A DNA stretch of 64,000 bases from Oleidesulfovibrio sp047973035 (GCF_047973035.1 NZ_JBKEBF010000019.1:62001-126000), one strand, 5' to 3'. Shown: positions 1-9,779, numbered from the stretch's first letter. Notes: generated by a model from the letters alone, not told the origin. Numbers and translations are program-made.

Positions 1-1
1 C

Positions 2-55
2 TATCGTATCGGCGGGAAAGACAATCTGCCGGAAACGTTGCCTCCTGACCTCTAA
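2..55 (+). CDS. Possible C-terminal end of an unidentified protein (partial)
   Basis: The first bases can be read as the last 17 codons of a plus-strand frame ending in TAA, which meets the mtgA stop codon head to head with a few bases of overlap. The fragment is too short to name, and the frame may be open by chance. Confidence 0.25.
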   Translation, partial: YRIGGKDNLPETLPPDL

Positions 56-756
56 CGTTGAGCCCGCCGCAACATGCGACTTAAAAAAATATTGGCTCTG
101 TTCGAAACATAACGGGAACCGGAGACAGGAGAGTATTTACGAGGGGCAGGCAGCACGGCAACTAGCCACGCTGCCTGTTCTGCAGTCAGGTCTGCCGGAG
201 CTACTCCATAAAAATGCTTCGCAGCAGCGGCAATACCGTAAATTCCGTCACCCCACTCTATTACGTTCAGATATATTTCCAGAATGCGCCGTTTGCTTAA
301 TGCACTTTCAAGCCGGATAGCCAGCACAGCTTCTTTTATCTTACGACTTATGTCCTTATCCGGCGTAAGGTATAAATTTTTTGCAAGCTGCTGGGTAATT
401 GAGCTGCCACCTGCGGCAAAGCGGCCTTCCTCAAGATTACGCAGAAACGCCACACGCATGCCTTCAAAGTCAAACCCTTCATGATTCCAAAAGTTATCGT
501 CTTCAGAGATTGTAACAGCACGCACAAGCCATGGAGAAACAGATTTAAGAGACACCCAACGCAGCTTGGGCACCGACCGCCCGTCAATGGCAGCCCTGTG
601 CTCCATATACGCTGTAGATGAAGGATTTTCAGAGGTGAGATCAGAAACATCCGGCCACACTACATAGCGGCCCACGTCAACAAGAAAAAACAATGCGGTT
701 GCCAGTATAACGTACATAACGCCCTTCACCAGCAATCGTAGATTGCTCTGCCTCAT
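52..756 (-). CDS. mtgA: Monofunctional biosynthetic peptidoglycan transglycosylase
   Basis: This GT51 glycosyltransferase polymerises lipid II into glycan strands at the periplasmic face of the inner membrane. One N-terminal membrane helix follows a short basic start. The GT51 motifs appear in order: EDDNFWNHEGFD with the catalytic Glu, GGSSITQQLAKNLYL, RKIKEA and KRRILEIYLN. No transpeptidase domain follows, so it is the MtgA type, not a class A PBP; about 234 residues is usual for MtgA. An upstream TTG could extend the frame by five codons, but an AGGAGG sequence sits just before the ATG at 756, which decides the start. Confidence 0.92.
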   Translation of the reverse strand: MRQSNLRLLVKGVMYVILATALFFLVDVGRYVVWPDVSDLTSENPSSTAYMEHRAAIDGRSVPKLRWVSLKSVSPWLVRAVTISEDDNFWNHEGFDFEGMRVAFLRNLEEGRFAAGGSSITQQLAKNLYLTPDKDISRKIKEAVLAIRLESALSKRRILEIYLNVIEWGDGIYGIAAAAKHFYGVAPADLTAEQAAWLVAVLPAPRKYSPVSGSRYVSNRANIFLSRMLRRAQR

Positions 757-830
757 CTCACCTCCTAACAAACCTGTTCAGACAACGACTTGCCATTTAC
801 CGGTATATAGCACGCTGCCACACAAAAAAC

Positions 831-862
831 AAAAAAGCCCCGGTTGAGGACGGGGCTTTTTC
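831..862. terminator. Rho-independent terminator, bidirectional form
   Basis: An A-run, the stem GCCCCG/CGGGGC and a T-run make a terminator usable on both strands. It lies upstream of mtgA, so it more likely stops plus-strand transcripts or isolates the diguanylate cyclase gene. Confidence 0.6.
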
Positions 863-1247
863 TATTGCGGCTGTGTGACCGGGATTTAGACACTCAGGCG
901 CGCTTTCCAGTCTGGAGGAGGATTCCAGACTTGTCGAATGTGGAAATATCAACTCCATGGCTGCGGGGCAACGTCTTCAATAATCTGCAGGAAATTGCAG
1001 CGCCCCTCTATTCACCATGTGAACAACTTCAATATATGATAGACATTGCCTACAAAGCAACAAAAAAGAAAACATTCTAAACTTTTTTTTTCGATTAACC
1101 CTAAAAACTTTCAAAAATGAAAGTTAGATCATTATTTATAATAATCATAAAGTGATAATAAATCGCCGAAAAATATTCGCGTCCACCCGCCTGATGCGCT
1201 ATACTCTCAAAAAGCCTGTAAAAGTTTTACCCCTCAAAGAAGTATCG
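863..1247. other. Intergenic region before the diguanylate cyclase gene
   Basis: No convincing gene. The last 170 bases are very AT-rich with a long T-run near 1084-1091 and probably hold the promoter of the next gene. A 78-codon frame at 844-1080 begins in the terminator and has no ribosome binding site. Confidence 0.5.
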
Positions 1248-3464
1248 ATGAGAAAATACTTTTTCCCGCTTGCCATGGCCATTCTCAGCTTTTCGGCATT
1301 TATCGTTGCCATGGTCAGCATAGAATTCACTACCGCGTCAGAATACGCGGAACAATTCAACAAACAGCAAGTTCTGCAGGTGCGCGTTGTCACCAATGCC
1401 ATCGAAGACCAGCTGAGCTTGATAAGCACCTCAACCCACACGTTGGCCGAGTACTCGCGCCTGGCCCTTCGATCCGGCGACAATAAGCAGGCTGCTGTTC
1501 TCAGCACCTACGTGGCAGAACATCCGAGCATCCTTGCATATGCAATCATGCAATCCCCTACCAAGGTAGACAGTGTTGACATGTCATCCTTGCCGGAGGC
1601 TGAAGAGGCAGCACTGATTGCCCGGAAATGGATTTCTGAAAACTGGGCACAAGCCAGTCAGAGCCTTTCTGATGACAGGCTGATTGCCCCTTTGCATATA
1701 ACCGCAAAGCATCAGTTTGCAGGTTTACTGTATCCTTTTCCTCAAAACGGCCAGCTCAGGACCATGTCTGCCACCGTAGTTAATTTGACCGGCATGGCCA
1801 GACGATATCTTGCAGATCTTCAAAAGGGCAACAACGGGTCTGGCTTCATACTTACCGACGAAGGAACAATTCTGTTTGCGCCAGATGCAAAATACATCGG
1901 AAAGAATGTATTCAACGATGTTCAGCAGATTTCGAATGAACTCATGCACGTGTTCAGGGAAGTACTTGCTGCCCGCTCCGGCAGCGGAGTATTTGACTTT
2001 TCTAAGAATGACACATCCATGCCGGCAGAAATTCTGCTGGCATGGAATACTGTGGATTTTGGCGGCAGGCAGTTAAAAATCACACTGGCAGCTCCCGGTT
2101 CCGCTGTCACCGAAGCCATTCAGCAGCAAAATCGTTGGCGGTTTACCGTAAGCGTTTTGCTTATGGTGGGTATTGTTCTTGCTGTGGCATTGATCATCTA
2201 CAGGCGCGGACTTGAACGTTCGCGCGAAAACGAAGAACGTTTCAGCCATGCCCTGACAGGCAACAAGGACGCCATCTGGGACTGGGACATTCCCGAAAAC
2301 ACGGTATTCTACTCATCCCGCTGGCAGCAGATGCTGGAACGGGGAAATACGCCTGTATACGGGCATCCAGAAGAATGGGCCCGTATAGTCCCGACGAAAG
2401 ACTATGCACGGGTTCACAAGGCGATACAGAATCACCTTGACGGAATGACTGATGAATTCGAGTCTGAACACCGGATGCTGACGGCCAAAGGCAACATCAT
2501 ATGGGTTCTTGAGCGCGGGGCTGTTATCAAAAGAGACCATCAGGGCAAACCGTTGCGGATGGTAGGAACGACAACAGACATTACGCCTCGCATGCAAACG
2601 CAGGCAGAACGCGACATGCTTTTCAAAAACTCCATAGACATGCTTGCAACGACTGACTTCGACGGCAAGCTGCTGGAAGCAAACCCCGCCTGGCACAATA
2701 CGCTCGGATGGGAGACTCGGGAATTAATCCTTCCCCCGCGGCTGAATATGATTCATCCCGAAGACGCTGAACTGACAGTTGATGCATTTAACGATATTTT
2801 TCAGGGGATTCCTGTTGTCGCACTGGAAAACAGATTTAAAACCAAAGACGGCAACTGGCTTTGGTTGTCGTGGAACATACTGCCCGACATGCAGGGACGT
2901 CATATTTTTATTACGGCCCGCGACGTAAGCAAACGTAAAGAGTATGAACACAAACTACGTACGCAGGCATTTACGGATGCGCTGACAGGGCTTTTTAACC
3001 GTCGCCATCTTTTTGCAGTAGGAAGCAGCGAGATTGCCAGAGCCAGACGTTTTTCCCGCCCTTTGAGCTGTGTCATGCTGGATATCGACCACTTCAAATC
3101 GATTAATGACACTTTCGGCCACGCGGCAGGCGACAAAGTGTTGCAGGTTATTTCTTCCACCATGCAGCAGGCCGTTCGCCCCAGCGACACCCTTGGCAGA
3201 ATCGGGGGAGAAGAGTTTATCATACTTATGCCGGAAACTCAGGCCGAGCAGGCTGTGCATGCGGCAGAACGCCTTCGTGCAACCATTGAGGCTGAGCCGA
3301 TTGAAATCGGCCCGGGCCAGCCAATGCAAACAGTTACAGTAAGCATTGGCGTGGCAGAGCTGGACCATCAATCAGGCACAATGGATTCTCTAACCCGCGC
3401 TGCTGATCAAGCCCTATATATTGCCAAAGAAAAAGGCAGAAACAGGGTTGAACTGAAAAAATAA
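1248..3464 (+). CDS. Membrane diguanylate cyclase with Cache-like sensor, two PAS domains and GGDEF
   Basis: The protein probably makes c-di-GMP from GTP in response to an extracytoplasmic signal. From the ATG at 1248, a membrane helix (about residues 5-25) and a second near 300-325 bracket a periplasmic sensor region of Cache type. Two PAS domains follow (around 335-450 and 460-570), then a GGDEF domain at the C-terminus. The active site reads GGEEF. An RPSD inhibitory I-site lies five residues before it, so product inhibition is likely. The TGLFNRR and DIDHFKSINDTFGH motifs are intact. The frame is open from 1152; I chose 1248 because the helix starts right after it, but 1194 is possible. 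Confidence 0.88.
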   Translation: MRKYFFPLAMAILSFSAFIVAMVSIEFTTASEYAEQFNKQQVLQVRVVTNAIEDQLSLISTSTHTLAEYSRLALRSGDNKQAAVLSTYVAEHPSILAYAIMQSPTKVDSVDMSSLPEAEEAALIARKWISENWAQASQSLSDDRLIAPLHITAKHQFAGLLYPFPQNGQLRTMSATVVNLTGMARRYLADLQKGNNGSGFILTDEGTILFAPDAKYIGKNVFNDVQQISNELMHVFREVLAARSGSGVFDFSKNDTSMPAEILLAWNTVDFGGRQLKITLAAPGSAVTEAIQQQNRWRFTVSVLLMVGIVLAVALIIYRRGLERSRENEERFSHALTGNKDAIWDWDIPENTVFYSSRWQQMLERGNTPVYGHPEEWARIVPTKDYARVHKAIQNHLDGMTDEFESEHRMLTAKGNIIWVLERGAVIKRDHQGKPLRMVGTTTDITPRMQTQAERDMLFKNSIDMLATTDFDGKLLEANPAWHNTLGWETRELILPPRLNMIHPEDAELTVDAFNDIFQGIPVVALENRFKTKDGNWLWLSWNILPDMQGRHIFITARDVSKRKEYEHKLRTQAFTDALTGLFNRRHLFAVGSSEIARARRFSRPLSCVMLDIDHFKSINDTFGHAAGDKVLQVISSTMQQAVRPSDTLGRIGGEEFIILMPETQAEQAVHAAERLRATIEAEPIEIGPGQPMQTVTVSIGVAELDHQSGTMDSLTRAADQALYIAKEKGRNRVELKK

Positions 3465-3565
3465 CCAGTACCGAAAACCACTTTTACCTTGACGTACGCG
3501 CCGTAATATGGTGCTAGGCTTTTTTTCAAAAACAATCCCTCTGTCAATTTGCCAAGGAGAACATA

Positions 3566-3787
3566 ATGCCCGACATGTTTGATCAGGCCAGTGACCTGGA
3601 AACACGCGAGCGTGAAGCCGCCATTTCCATGGCCCGTAGCCGTCTTGCTTCCGGCCCCGGGCCGGAATGGATTGACGGAATACCGCATTGCCGCGAGTGT
3701 GGTGAAGAAATTCCTGCTGCACGCATCGAAGCTCTGCCAAACTGCAGCCTGTGCAAAGACTGTCAGGAAGAAATGGACGCCAGCTGA
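3566..3787 (+). CDS. DksA/TraR-type C4 zinc-finger protein
   Basis: A 73-residue protein with a CREC...CKDC zinc finger, as in short TraR/DksA-like proteins that bind the RNA polymerase secondary channel. It lacks the long coiled-coil of full DksA and is nearer TraR in size. The N-terminal half is a charged helix. AAGGAG before the ATG supports the start. It stands alone between the cyclase and the YitT gene. Family assignment is good; a role in transcription is inferred. Confidence 0.8.
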   Translation: MPDMFDQASDLETREREAAISMARSRLASGPGPEWIDGIPHCRECGEEIPAARIEALPNCSLCKDCQEEMDAS

Positions 3788-3969
3788 CCTGATATCGGTG
3801 CATTGCTCCGTATCCCCTGTCAGTATGACGAAAAATCCGACTCTTCCTTGTCTGCTGGTGCACATTCGTGTAGCATCACCCTCAACTATATGCAGTTGCA
3901 AAGAGTTAGCAGGTACGAGACAGAACAAACGACATAATGCACACCTGTGCCAAACCATCCTGACAGGCT

Positions 3970-4827
3970 ATGCGTAACAGAGATTTCTACTACTCAGTTG
4001 TGTGGAACCTGCTGCTAATAACAGCAGGTTCCTGCATTTTTGCAATTTCTCTCAAAGGGCTGGCGACTCCTCAGCAATTTGTACCTGGGGGGGTTTTCGG
4101 CTTTGCTTCTTTATTGTATTATCAGACAGGGTGGCTCGATCCGGGTACACTCAACCTCATTCTGAACATTCCCATTTTCATTTTCGGCTATCTGAAAATC
4201 AGCAAGCGGTTTGTACTATACAGTTTATATGCAACTGTGCTCACTTCGCTGCTGTATACCTTTGTCGACATTACTATCCCCATTCATAACCAGCTGTACG
4301 CGGCTGTTGCAGCCGGCGCCCTCAGCGGCTTCGGTGCGGGTATAATTCTGCGTTCTGTCGGTTCCGGTGGTGGAATGGATATTATAGCCATTTACCTGCT
4401 GCAAAAGTACAACATAGGCGTAGGTAAAACATCTTTCGGCTACAATCTGGTGCTTTACATGTTTACAGCAACCTACATGCTGCCGGACATTGTAGTTGCG
4501 TCCATCATCATGGTATTCATTACTGCCGCCACCATTGAGTACACGCTTTCACTTTTCAACCAGCGCAAAGTCGTGTTTATTATTTCGCAGGATACCGAAG
4601 GCATTGCAAAACGTATCATGTCCGAAATGCACAGGGGTGCCACAATCCTTAAAGGATACGGTGCTTACACCGGTGCTGAAAAAAACGTGCTGATGAGCGT
4701 TATAAACAACATTCAGCTTAAAAAACTGGAAGAAATAGTGTTTACCACTGACCCAGGAGCCCTCTTTATTGTAGAAAATACGTTTTCTGTACTGGGAACA
4801 GGCTTCGGGCAAAGAAAACGCTATTAA
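3970..4827 (+). CDS. YitT family membrane protein (DUF161 and DUF2179)
   Basis: A 285-residue integral membrane protein with about five hydrophobic helices in residues 10-195. They include the glycine-rich GAGIILRSVGSGGGMDII segment typical of the YitT family. A cytoplasmic C-terminal DUF2179 domain follows (around 200-280, VFIISQ...GATILKGYGAY...). The function of the family is not established; transport or export has been suggested. The D-lyxose isomerase-like gene begins 29 bases later on the same strand, so the two may be cotranscribed. Confidence 0.85.
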   Translation: MRNRDFYYSVVWNLLLITAGSCIFAISLKGLATPQQFVPGGVFGFASLLYYQTGWLDPGTLNLILNIPIFIFGYLKISKRFVLYSLYATVLTSLLYTFVDITIPIHNQLYAAVAAGALSGFGAGIILRSVGSGGGMDIIAIYLLQKYNIGVGKTSFGYNLVLYMFTATYMLPDIVVASIIMVFITAATIEYTLSLFNQRKVVFIISQDTEGIAKRIMSEMHRGATILKGYGAYTGAEKNVLMSVINNIQLKKLEEIVFTTDPGALFIVENTFSVLGTGFGQRKRY

Positions 4828-4856
4828 CGCCCCGCCACACCGCATGGAGTAACATC

Positions 4857-5528
4857 ATGAAGCGCAGTGAGATTAATGCACTGATTCAGGACACTAAAGA
4901 CTTTTTTGACGCGTTAGGCTTTCGTCTGCCTAAATGGGCCTACTGGAAGCCTGAAGACTGGAAAGGAAAAGGCGACCTTGAAATAGTGCACAACATGCTG
5001 GGCTGGGATATTACCGACTATGGAGGCGGCGATTTTGAAAAAAAAGGGCTAATCCTCTTTACCATCCGCAATGGTAATCAAAATACGCAGCACCCGAAAA
5101 CCTATGCAGAAAAGATCATGGTTGTGCGTGAGGGACAAATCTGTCCCATGCATTTTCACTGGTCGAAAACAGAAGATATTATCAATCGCGGCGGCGGAAA
5201 TCTGGTTATAGAGCTATACAATTCCGACGAAAACGAACAGCTTGCGGAGTCTCCTGTCACTGTACTCATAGACGGTATTCCGCAGACCGTCCCCGCTGGT
5301 GGAACCGTTATTCTGGAGCCGGGCGAGTCGATATTTCTTTCACAGGGCATGTATCACCGGTTCTACGGGCAGCAAGGACGTGGAAAGGTTCTTGTCGGAG
5401 AAGTCAGTTCTGTAAATGATGACAACACAGACAACCGGTTCCATAACGTCATGCCCCGCTTCCCGAAGATTGAAGAAGATGTGCCCCCGCTGCACCTGCT
5501 GGTAACTGACTATGCCAACTGGGTGTAG
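4857..5528 (+). CDS. D-lyxose/D-mannose isomerase-like cupin
   Basis: A 223-residue protein resembling the D-lyxose ketol-isomerase family, metal-dependent cupins that interconvert D-lyxose and D-xylulose and also act on mannose. The metal-binding cupin stretch is visible: GQICPMHFHWSKTEDIINR with two His and a Glu, then FLSQGMYHRFYG with the later His. The length fits. It follows the YitT gene closely, and a PfkB sugar kinase lies convergent to it, which suggests a small sugar-use neighbourhood. The actual substrate is unknown. Confidence 0.8.
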   Translation: MKRSEINALIQDTKDFFDALGFRLPKWAYWKPEDWKGKGDLEIVHNMLGWDITDYGGGDFEKKGLILFTIRNGNQNTQHPKTYAEKIMVVREGQICPMHFHWSKTEDIINRGGGNLVIELYNSDENEQLAESPVTVLIDGIPQTVPAGGTVILEPGESIFLSQGMYHRFYGQQGRGKVLVGEVSSVNDDNTDNRFHNVMPRFPKIEEDVPPLHLLVTDYANWV

Positions 5529-5544
5529 CCTCTTTGCATAAAAG

Positions 5545-5578
5545 CTGAAAGCCGCCTCGTACGAAGCGGCTTTTTTTA
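5545..5578 (+). terminator. Rho-independent terminator after the isomerase gene
   Basis: A hairpin with arms AAGCCGC and GCGGCTT, extended by CTCGT/ACGA, is followed by seven T. It lies 17 bases after the stop codon. Confidence 0.85.
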
Positions 5579-5741
5579 TAGACAACAACCTTGACGTGAA
5601 TGACGGGACACAGCAAGCACATCGTCTGAGGTCTGCCTCGTCAGTGACAGCGCACAATAATAAATCGTTTTCGCGGCAACTCTGCCTCACTGCCGGAGAC
5701 GGCTTGATACAAACCTGCGTGCGGTTCAAACAAGACAGCTG

Positions 5742-6647
5742 TTAACGCGGCAACAACCGCAGTTCATCAGGCAAGCGCGGCATAGCACCCCGCTTGGTAC
5801 ATACATAGGCGGCAACCTTTGCAGCATGCTCGTGCACCAGCCCTACAGGCATATCACATAGCAACCCCAACGCCAAAGCAGCGGTAAAAGAATCACCGGC
5901 TCCGATAGTATCCGCCACGTCCAGAATGTCACCTTTACGCTCGAAACATTGATCCGGTGTCATTACAACACTGCCGTTTGCACCGCATGTTAACGCAGCT
6001 ACTCCAAGGTCAAACTGCGTAACAAACCGCGACAGCACTTCACGCCGCGCATCTGCAGTTAAAGGCGCATCTGCTACGCCAAGCATCGGCGCAAGAATAA
6101 GCAGCTCTTCGTCATTCACTTTAAAAACATCTGCTAGCTGAAGTGAAGAGTAGAGCACTTCACGAGTGTAAAACTGTTGCCGCAGGTTGCAATCAAACAC
6201 GCGTAACGTATCTGGGGCCACCTGAAGCAGAAAATTCTGCACGGCGTGACGGCTTTGTTCAGACCGCTGACAAAGCGACCCGAAGCAGACACAGGCTGCC
6301 CGACGCGGTAAGGGGTCATCGTCCGGCACAGGGGGAATAAAATCCCACGCCACCTCATCAGGAAAAATATAACTGGCAGAACCATCAGCAGCCATCACCA
6401 CCTCTACCCTGCCAGTCTGATGGACGGCATCAACGCTTATGCGCGAAACATCCAGCCCCCGCTTCTGCAGCAGAGCAACAGCTTCGCGCCCGAGCGCATC
6501 GTCTCCCACCTGAGAGACGACAAAGCCCAAGCCTCCCAACGTTTGAAAATGATATGCAAAATTCGCAGGAGCACCGCCCAGTATATGTTCGTCAGGCAGC
6601 ATATCCCACAGAACCTCTCCCAGCCCGACCCCAACGGGTTTTTGCAT
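5742..6647 (-). CDS. PfkB-family carbohydrate kinase, fructokinase-like
   Basis: A ribokinase-family kinase of 301 residues that should phosphorylate a sugar with ATP. The N-terminus GLGEVLWDMLP...LGGAPANFAYH is typical of bacterial fructokinases. The C-terminal PfkB signature DTIGAGDSFTAAL carries the catalytic Asp and anion hole. It is convergent with the isomerase gene and divergent from the HAD phosphatase gene. Fructose is the likeliest substrate by family resemblance, not proof. Confidence 0.85.
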   Translation of the reverse strand: MQKPVGVGLGEVLWDMLPDEHILGGAPANFAYHFQTLGGLGFVVSQVGDDALGREAVALLQKRGLDVSRISVDAVHQTGRVEVVMAADGSASYIFPDEVAWDFIPPVPDDDPLPRRAACVCFGSLCQRSEQSRHAVQNFLLQVAPDTLRVFDCNLRQQFYTREVLYSSLQLADVFKVNDEELLILAPMLGVADAPLTADARREVLSRFVTQFDLGVAALTCGANGSVVMTPDQCFERKGDILDVADTIGAGDSFTAALALGLLCDMPVGLVHEHAAKVAAYVCTKRGAMPRLPDELRLLPR

Positions 6648-6789
6648 ATTTTTCTCCCTGGATATGAATGCGTCATAAAAAATACAACGTACATTTAAGG
6701 CAACACTTGCGACAAAAGCAGAATATGCGATAGATTAACTATCTTCAACAAAACCTTCTACCACCATCGTCGATAGCCGGGGAAAACGT

Positions 6790-7449
6790 ATGCCTGATGC
6801 AGTCATTTTTGATATGGATGGCGTTCTCATAGATTCTGAACCTATGCACAACAAGATACAAGCAGCCATGGCTATGGAACTAGGGATTAAGATTACAACG
6901 GAAGAGTCAAAACGCTTCACAGGCATGTCCACCGTGTCCATCTGGCAACAGCTCTGCTCCAAACACAGCCTGAGCCTCCGGCCTGAACAGCTCGCAGCAG
7001 AGCAAGGCAAACGCTACCTTGATCTGGCTCTGGCTTCTGCGAAGCCTCAGGAAGGGATACTGCCGCTGCTGGACTACTTCAGCGAATCAGGAGTCCCGCT
7101 TGCTGTCGCGTCTTCCGGTAAACGCGAAATAGTCGAAGCAGTATTAAATCAACTTCAAATAACAGAATATTTTTCGGCAGTTGTCAGCAGTGATGATTGT
7201 GCACGCAGCAAACCGTGGCCTGACATTTTTTTAAGGGCAGCCCAGTTATTGAATACGTTGCCGGCAGATTGCCTTGTAATAGAAGATGCAGCTAACGGAG
7301 TTGCCGCGGCGCGCGCCGCCGGAATGCGCTGCATCGGGCTATCTACTCCCCACGGAGTTCAGCAGGACCTGAGTGCCGCAGACTGCGTTGCAACATCGGT
7401 TGCCGATATTAAAAGCATAATTACCAATCATTGCTTCCGTTGCGGGTAG
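6790..7449 (+). CDS. HAD-superfamily phosphatase/phosphoglucomutase-like
   Basis: A 219-residue HAD hydrolase of subfamily IA. Motif I is FDMDGVLIDSEPMH (nucleophile Asp8, acid/base Asp10), motif II is VASSGKRE, motif III is the Lys in SKPWPDIF, and motif IV is VIEDAANGVAAA. A helical cap domain occupies residues 18-85. This pattern is shared by beta-phosphoglucomutases and small-molecule phosphatases; the sequence alone does not decide which. It is divergent from the sugar kinase gene. Confidence 0.85.
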   Translation: MPDAVIFDMDGVLIDSEPMHNKIQAAMAMELGIKITTEESKRFTGMSTVSIWQQLCSKHSLSLRPEQLAAEQGKRYLDLALASAKPQEGILPLLDYFSESGVPLAVASSGKREIVEAVLNQLQITEYFSAVVSSDDCARSKPWPDIFLRAAQLLNTLPADCLVIEDAANGVAAARAAGMRCIGLSTPHGVQQDLSAADCVATSVADIKSIITNHCFRCG

Positions 7450-7535
7450 CGCTTGCAGGTTGCCAAAAAATACATTTACAACTGTAGCCTAGATTTTTCA
7501 CCACTAACCCACTGAAAATAAAAAGGAGGTTCAGA

Positions 7536-8171
7536 ATGAGCTTTACGGATATTCTTGCAAAACGTCGTGCCGTAAACTTTTTTGACCATGAAAAGGAAGT
7601 CTCAGACGCTGAAATCCGTTCGATTATTGAAAAAGCAGCACTGACTCCTTCCAGCTTTAATTTGCAACCGTGGAACGTAATGATTCTGCGAGATTCTGCA
7701 GACAAAGACAAACTGCGCAAACTGGCAATGAATCAGCCTAAGGTGACAGAAGCACCCGTGGTGCTCATTGTTCTGGCAGACAGAAACGGCTGGCAGGAAG
7801 GGCACCCGACACTGGAGCAGAACTTCAAACAGATGGTGGCTGCCGGAGATATGAAACCAGAACAACACGACTGGTTTGTCGGCGCCTGTCAGGGGCTATA
7901 CGGTAAAGATGAAGCCACCCAGCAGGCTTTTGCCGTAAAAAACACAGGCTTCTTTGCCATGTCATTGATGTATGCGGCAGCTGACGCCGGCCTCGACACT
8001 CACCCGATGGATGGATTTGACCACGACGGCGTCCGCGAGGCATTCAATATCCCCGAGAGGTTCTGGATTCCGCTGCTTCTTTGCGTCGGTCATTTTGACC
8101 AGACTAAAAAGCTTGCCCCCGGCAAATGGCGCAAGAAGTATGAAGACATTGTTGTCTGCTTCGGCGATTAA
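7536..8171 (+). CDS. Nitroreductase family protein
   Basis: A 211-residue FMN-dependent nitroreductase-fold enzyme. The N-terminal FMN-binding pattern KRRAVNFF and the LTPSSFNLQPWNVMIL loop are characteristic, and AADAGLDTHPMDGFD is the usual later segment. Such enzymes reduce nitro compounds, quinones or flavins with NAD(P)H; the substrate here is unknown. AAAAGGAGG directly before the ATG is an unusually strong ribosome binding site. Confidence 0.87.
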   Translation: MSFTDILAKRRAVNFFDHEKEVSDAEIRSIIEKAALTPSSFNLQPWNVMILRDSADKDKLRKLAMNQPKVTEAPVVLIVLADRNGWQEGHPTLEQNFKQMVAAGDMKPEQHDWFVGACQGLYGKDEATQQAFAVKNTGFFAMSLMYAAADAGLDTHPMDGFDHDGVREAFNIPERFWIPLLLCVGHFDQTKKLAPGKWRKKYEDIVVCFGD

Positions 8172-8194
8172 CCCTGCTCATATCAATATCATCC

Positions 8195-8220
8195 AAGGCG
8201 GCTTCGTGCCGCCTTTCTTT
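8195..8220 (+). terminator. Rho-independent terminator after the nitroreductase gene
   Basis: The stem AAGGCGGC/GCCGCCTT with a short loop is followed by TCTTT. Confidence 0.8.
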
Positions 8221-8400
8221 GTTTTGCCTTGCTGGCTCGGTGCCGCTTGCGTACTTCAGAAAGCAACCCGCCCCGCCGCTGGATGCAATTAACTACTCGG
8301 CAAACAGGTGCGTACGGCATGTACATGTACTGTCCGTATCGGCTTCATCCGTGCTGCATTTATTCACCACCTGATGCTTTCCGAAAAACGCACTCAACAT

Positions 8401-8434
8401 AAAAGCCCCTGCGTCATGTGACACAGGGGCTTTC
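8401..8434 (-). terminator. Rho-independent terminator after metF
   Basis: The arms AAAGCCCCTG and CAGGGGCTTT, with an inner GTCA/TGAC pairing, form a long hairpin 40 bases past the metF stop on the minus strand. Confidence 0.8.
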
Positions 8435-8474
8435 GAGGCAGGTATGCCGTTGATAAAATTACGTCTGAAGCGGC

Positions 8475-9350
8475 CTACAGAGGGCCAGCCTGATCAGCAA
8501 TCTGCAAGCAGGTTTCGGCCTGATTCAGTGTGTACAGATGAATACCGGGCGCTCCGCCGTCAATAAGTCTGCGCACCATCTGAGCAGCAAACTTGATGCC
8601 CAGTTCCTTTACTGCCTCTGCTCCGCCCTTTTCGTTCGCGGCATCCAGTTCCAGATAGAACCTGCCGGGTATGTTTGCACCGCAAAGCGAAAGAATACGG
8701 CGTACGGATTCCAGCGACTGAATAGGCAGAATACCGGGAAGCACCGGCTTAGTTACGCCCATTGCACGAAGCTGCTCTACAAAGTGGAAATATTCGCGCA
8801 CATCAAACAGTAGCTGGCTAACGATAAAATCACTGCCTGCATCCAGCTTATGCTTTGTCCATTTCAGATCGTCCGCAAAGCTGGGCGATTCAGGGTGCGC
8901 AGTAGGATAACCGGCAACGCCCACGCACATATCGGGAAATTCTGCATTAACAAACTGTACAAGGTCAGAAGCATAGCGGAACTCGCCATCATCCCAGCTG
9001 AAGGAATCATCGGCCGGAGCATCGCCTCGCAGTGCAAGCACATTATCTACGCCGATCTCATGCAGTTTGCCCACAAAATCGCGGATTTTTTCCTGAGTCG
9101 CACCCACGCAGGTCAGGTGCGGCATAGGCTCAAGCCCAATATCCTGCTTGAAGCGACGGGTTATTTCAAAGGTATTGTCCTGCGTACCGCCACCGGCACC
9201 GTACGTTACAGAACAAAACAGCGGATCCAGAGCCATCAGGCGCCCGACGTTGGTAAAAAACTTGGGCCACATTTCAGGATTCTTAGGAGGAAAAAACTCC
9301 AACGAATAGAACGGGCCATCGTGCTTTGCTATCAAGTCTTTGATTTTCAC
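8475..9350 (-). CDS. metF: Methylenetetrahydrofolate reductase
   Basis: MetF reduces 5,10-methylene-THF to 5-methyl-THF for methionine synthesis, and may also serve one-carbon flow in acetyl-CoA pathway organisms. The TIM-barrel family marks are clear: SLEFFPPK with the catalytic Glu at the N-terminus, VTYGAGG, HLTCVGAT, VLALRGD and GVAGYPTAHPES. At 291 residues the length is that of bacterial MetF. It stands alone with its own terminator. Confidence 0.95.
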   Translation of the reverse strand: MKIKDLIAKHDGPFYSLEFFPPKNPEMWPKFFTNVGRLMALDPLFCSVTYGAGGGTQDNTFEITRRFKQDIGLEPMPHLTCVGATQEKIRDFVGKLHEIGVDNVLALRGDAPADDSFSWDDGEFRYASDLVQFVNAEFPDMCVGVAGYPTAHPESPSFADDLKWTKHKLDAGSDFIVSQLLFDVREYFHFVEQLRAMGVTKPVLPGILPIQSLESVRRILSLCGANIPGRFYLELDAANEKGGAEAVKELGIKFAAQMVRRLIDGGAPGIHLYTLNQAETCLQIADQAGPL

Positions 9351-9779
9351 GTCAGTATCCTTTTGCCGGCTTCGGATGCCGTTTTCATTTGGTTATGATG
9401 CGAAATCCCCCGCATCGCAGACAGGAAAAGCAACCGTCTCAGCTGCTCTTTTGCGCCACCTGATTCACATCTATATCAAGATAGCTTTATATGTCAATAT
9501 CGAACTATTGTAATATTCACTTTAGGGCATCACACACTAGACATTCGCCTTACATAAGCGTAGCTGAAACTTCGCATGATGCCCTCAGGCCATGCGCCGG
9601 CTAACGAGTGTTGCCACGCTTACGAGGGACCGACCAGCCTTTGGGACATCGACAGTACATGCTGTACGCATCGGATGCACGCCTGAACACGCTGGCGGGT
9701 AGGCGCAAGCAACACCTGCACGTTTTGACGTGCGTCTGCCATACGGCATAATACAGCACTGATACACGGAGATTATTAT
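9351..9779. other. Intergenic region with a hairpin at 9524-9585
   Basis: No gene. AGGGCATCA at 9524-9532 and TGATGCCCT at 9577-9585 are perfect 9-base inverted arms around a 44-base loop that holds a smaller GCG/CGC pairing. The metF promoter and leader must lie in the left part. Confidence 0.45.

Noticed and set aside
844..1080. A 78-codon frame after the 831-862 terminator
   Set aside because: It starts within the terminator stem, has no ribosome binding site and no family resemblance.
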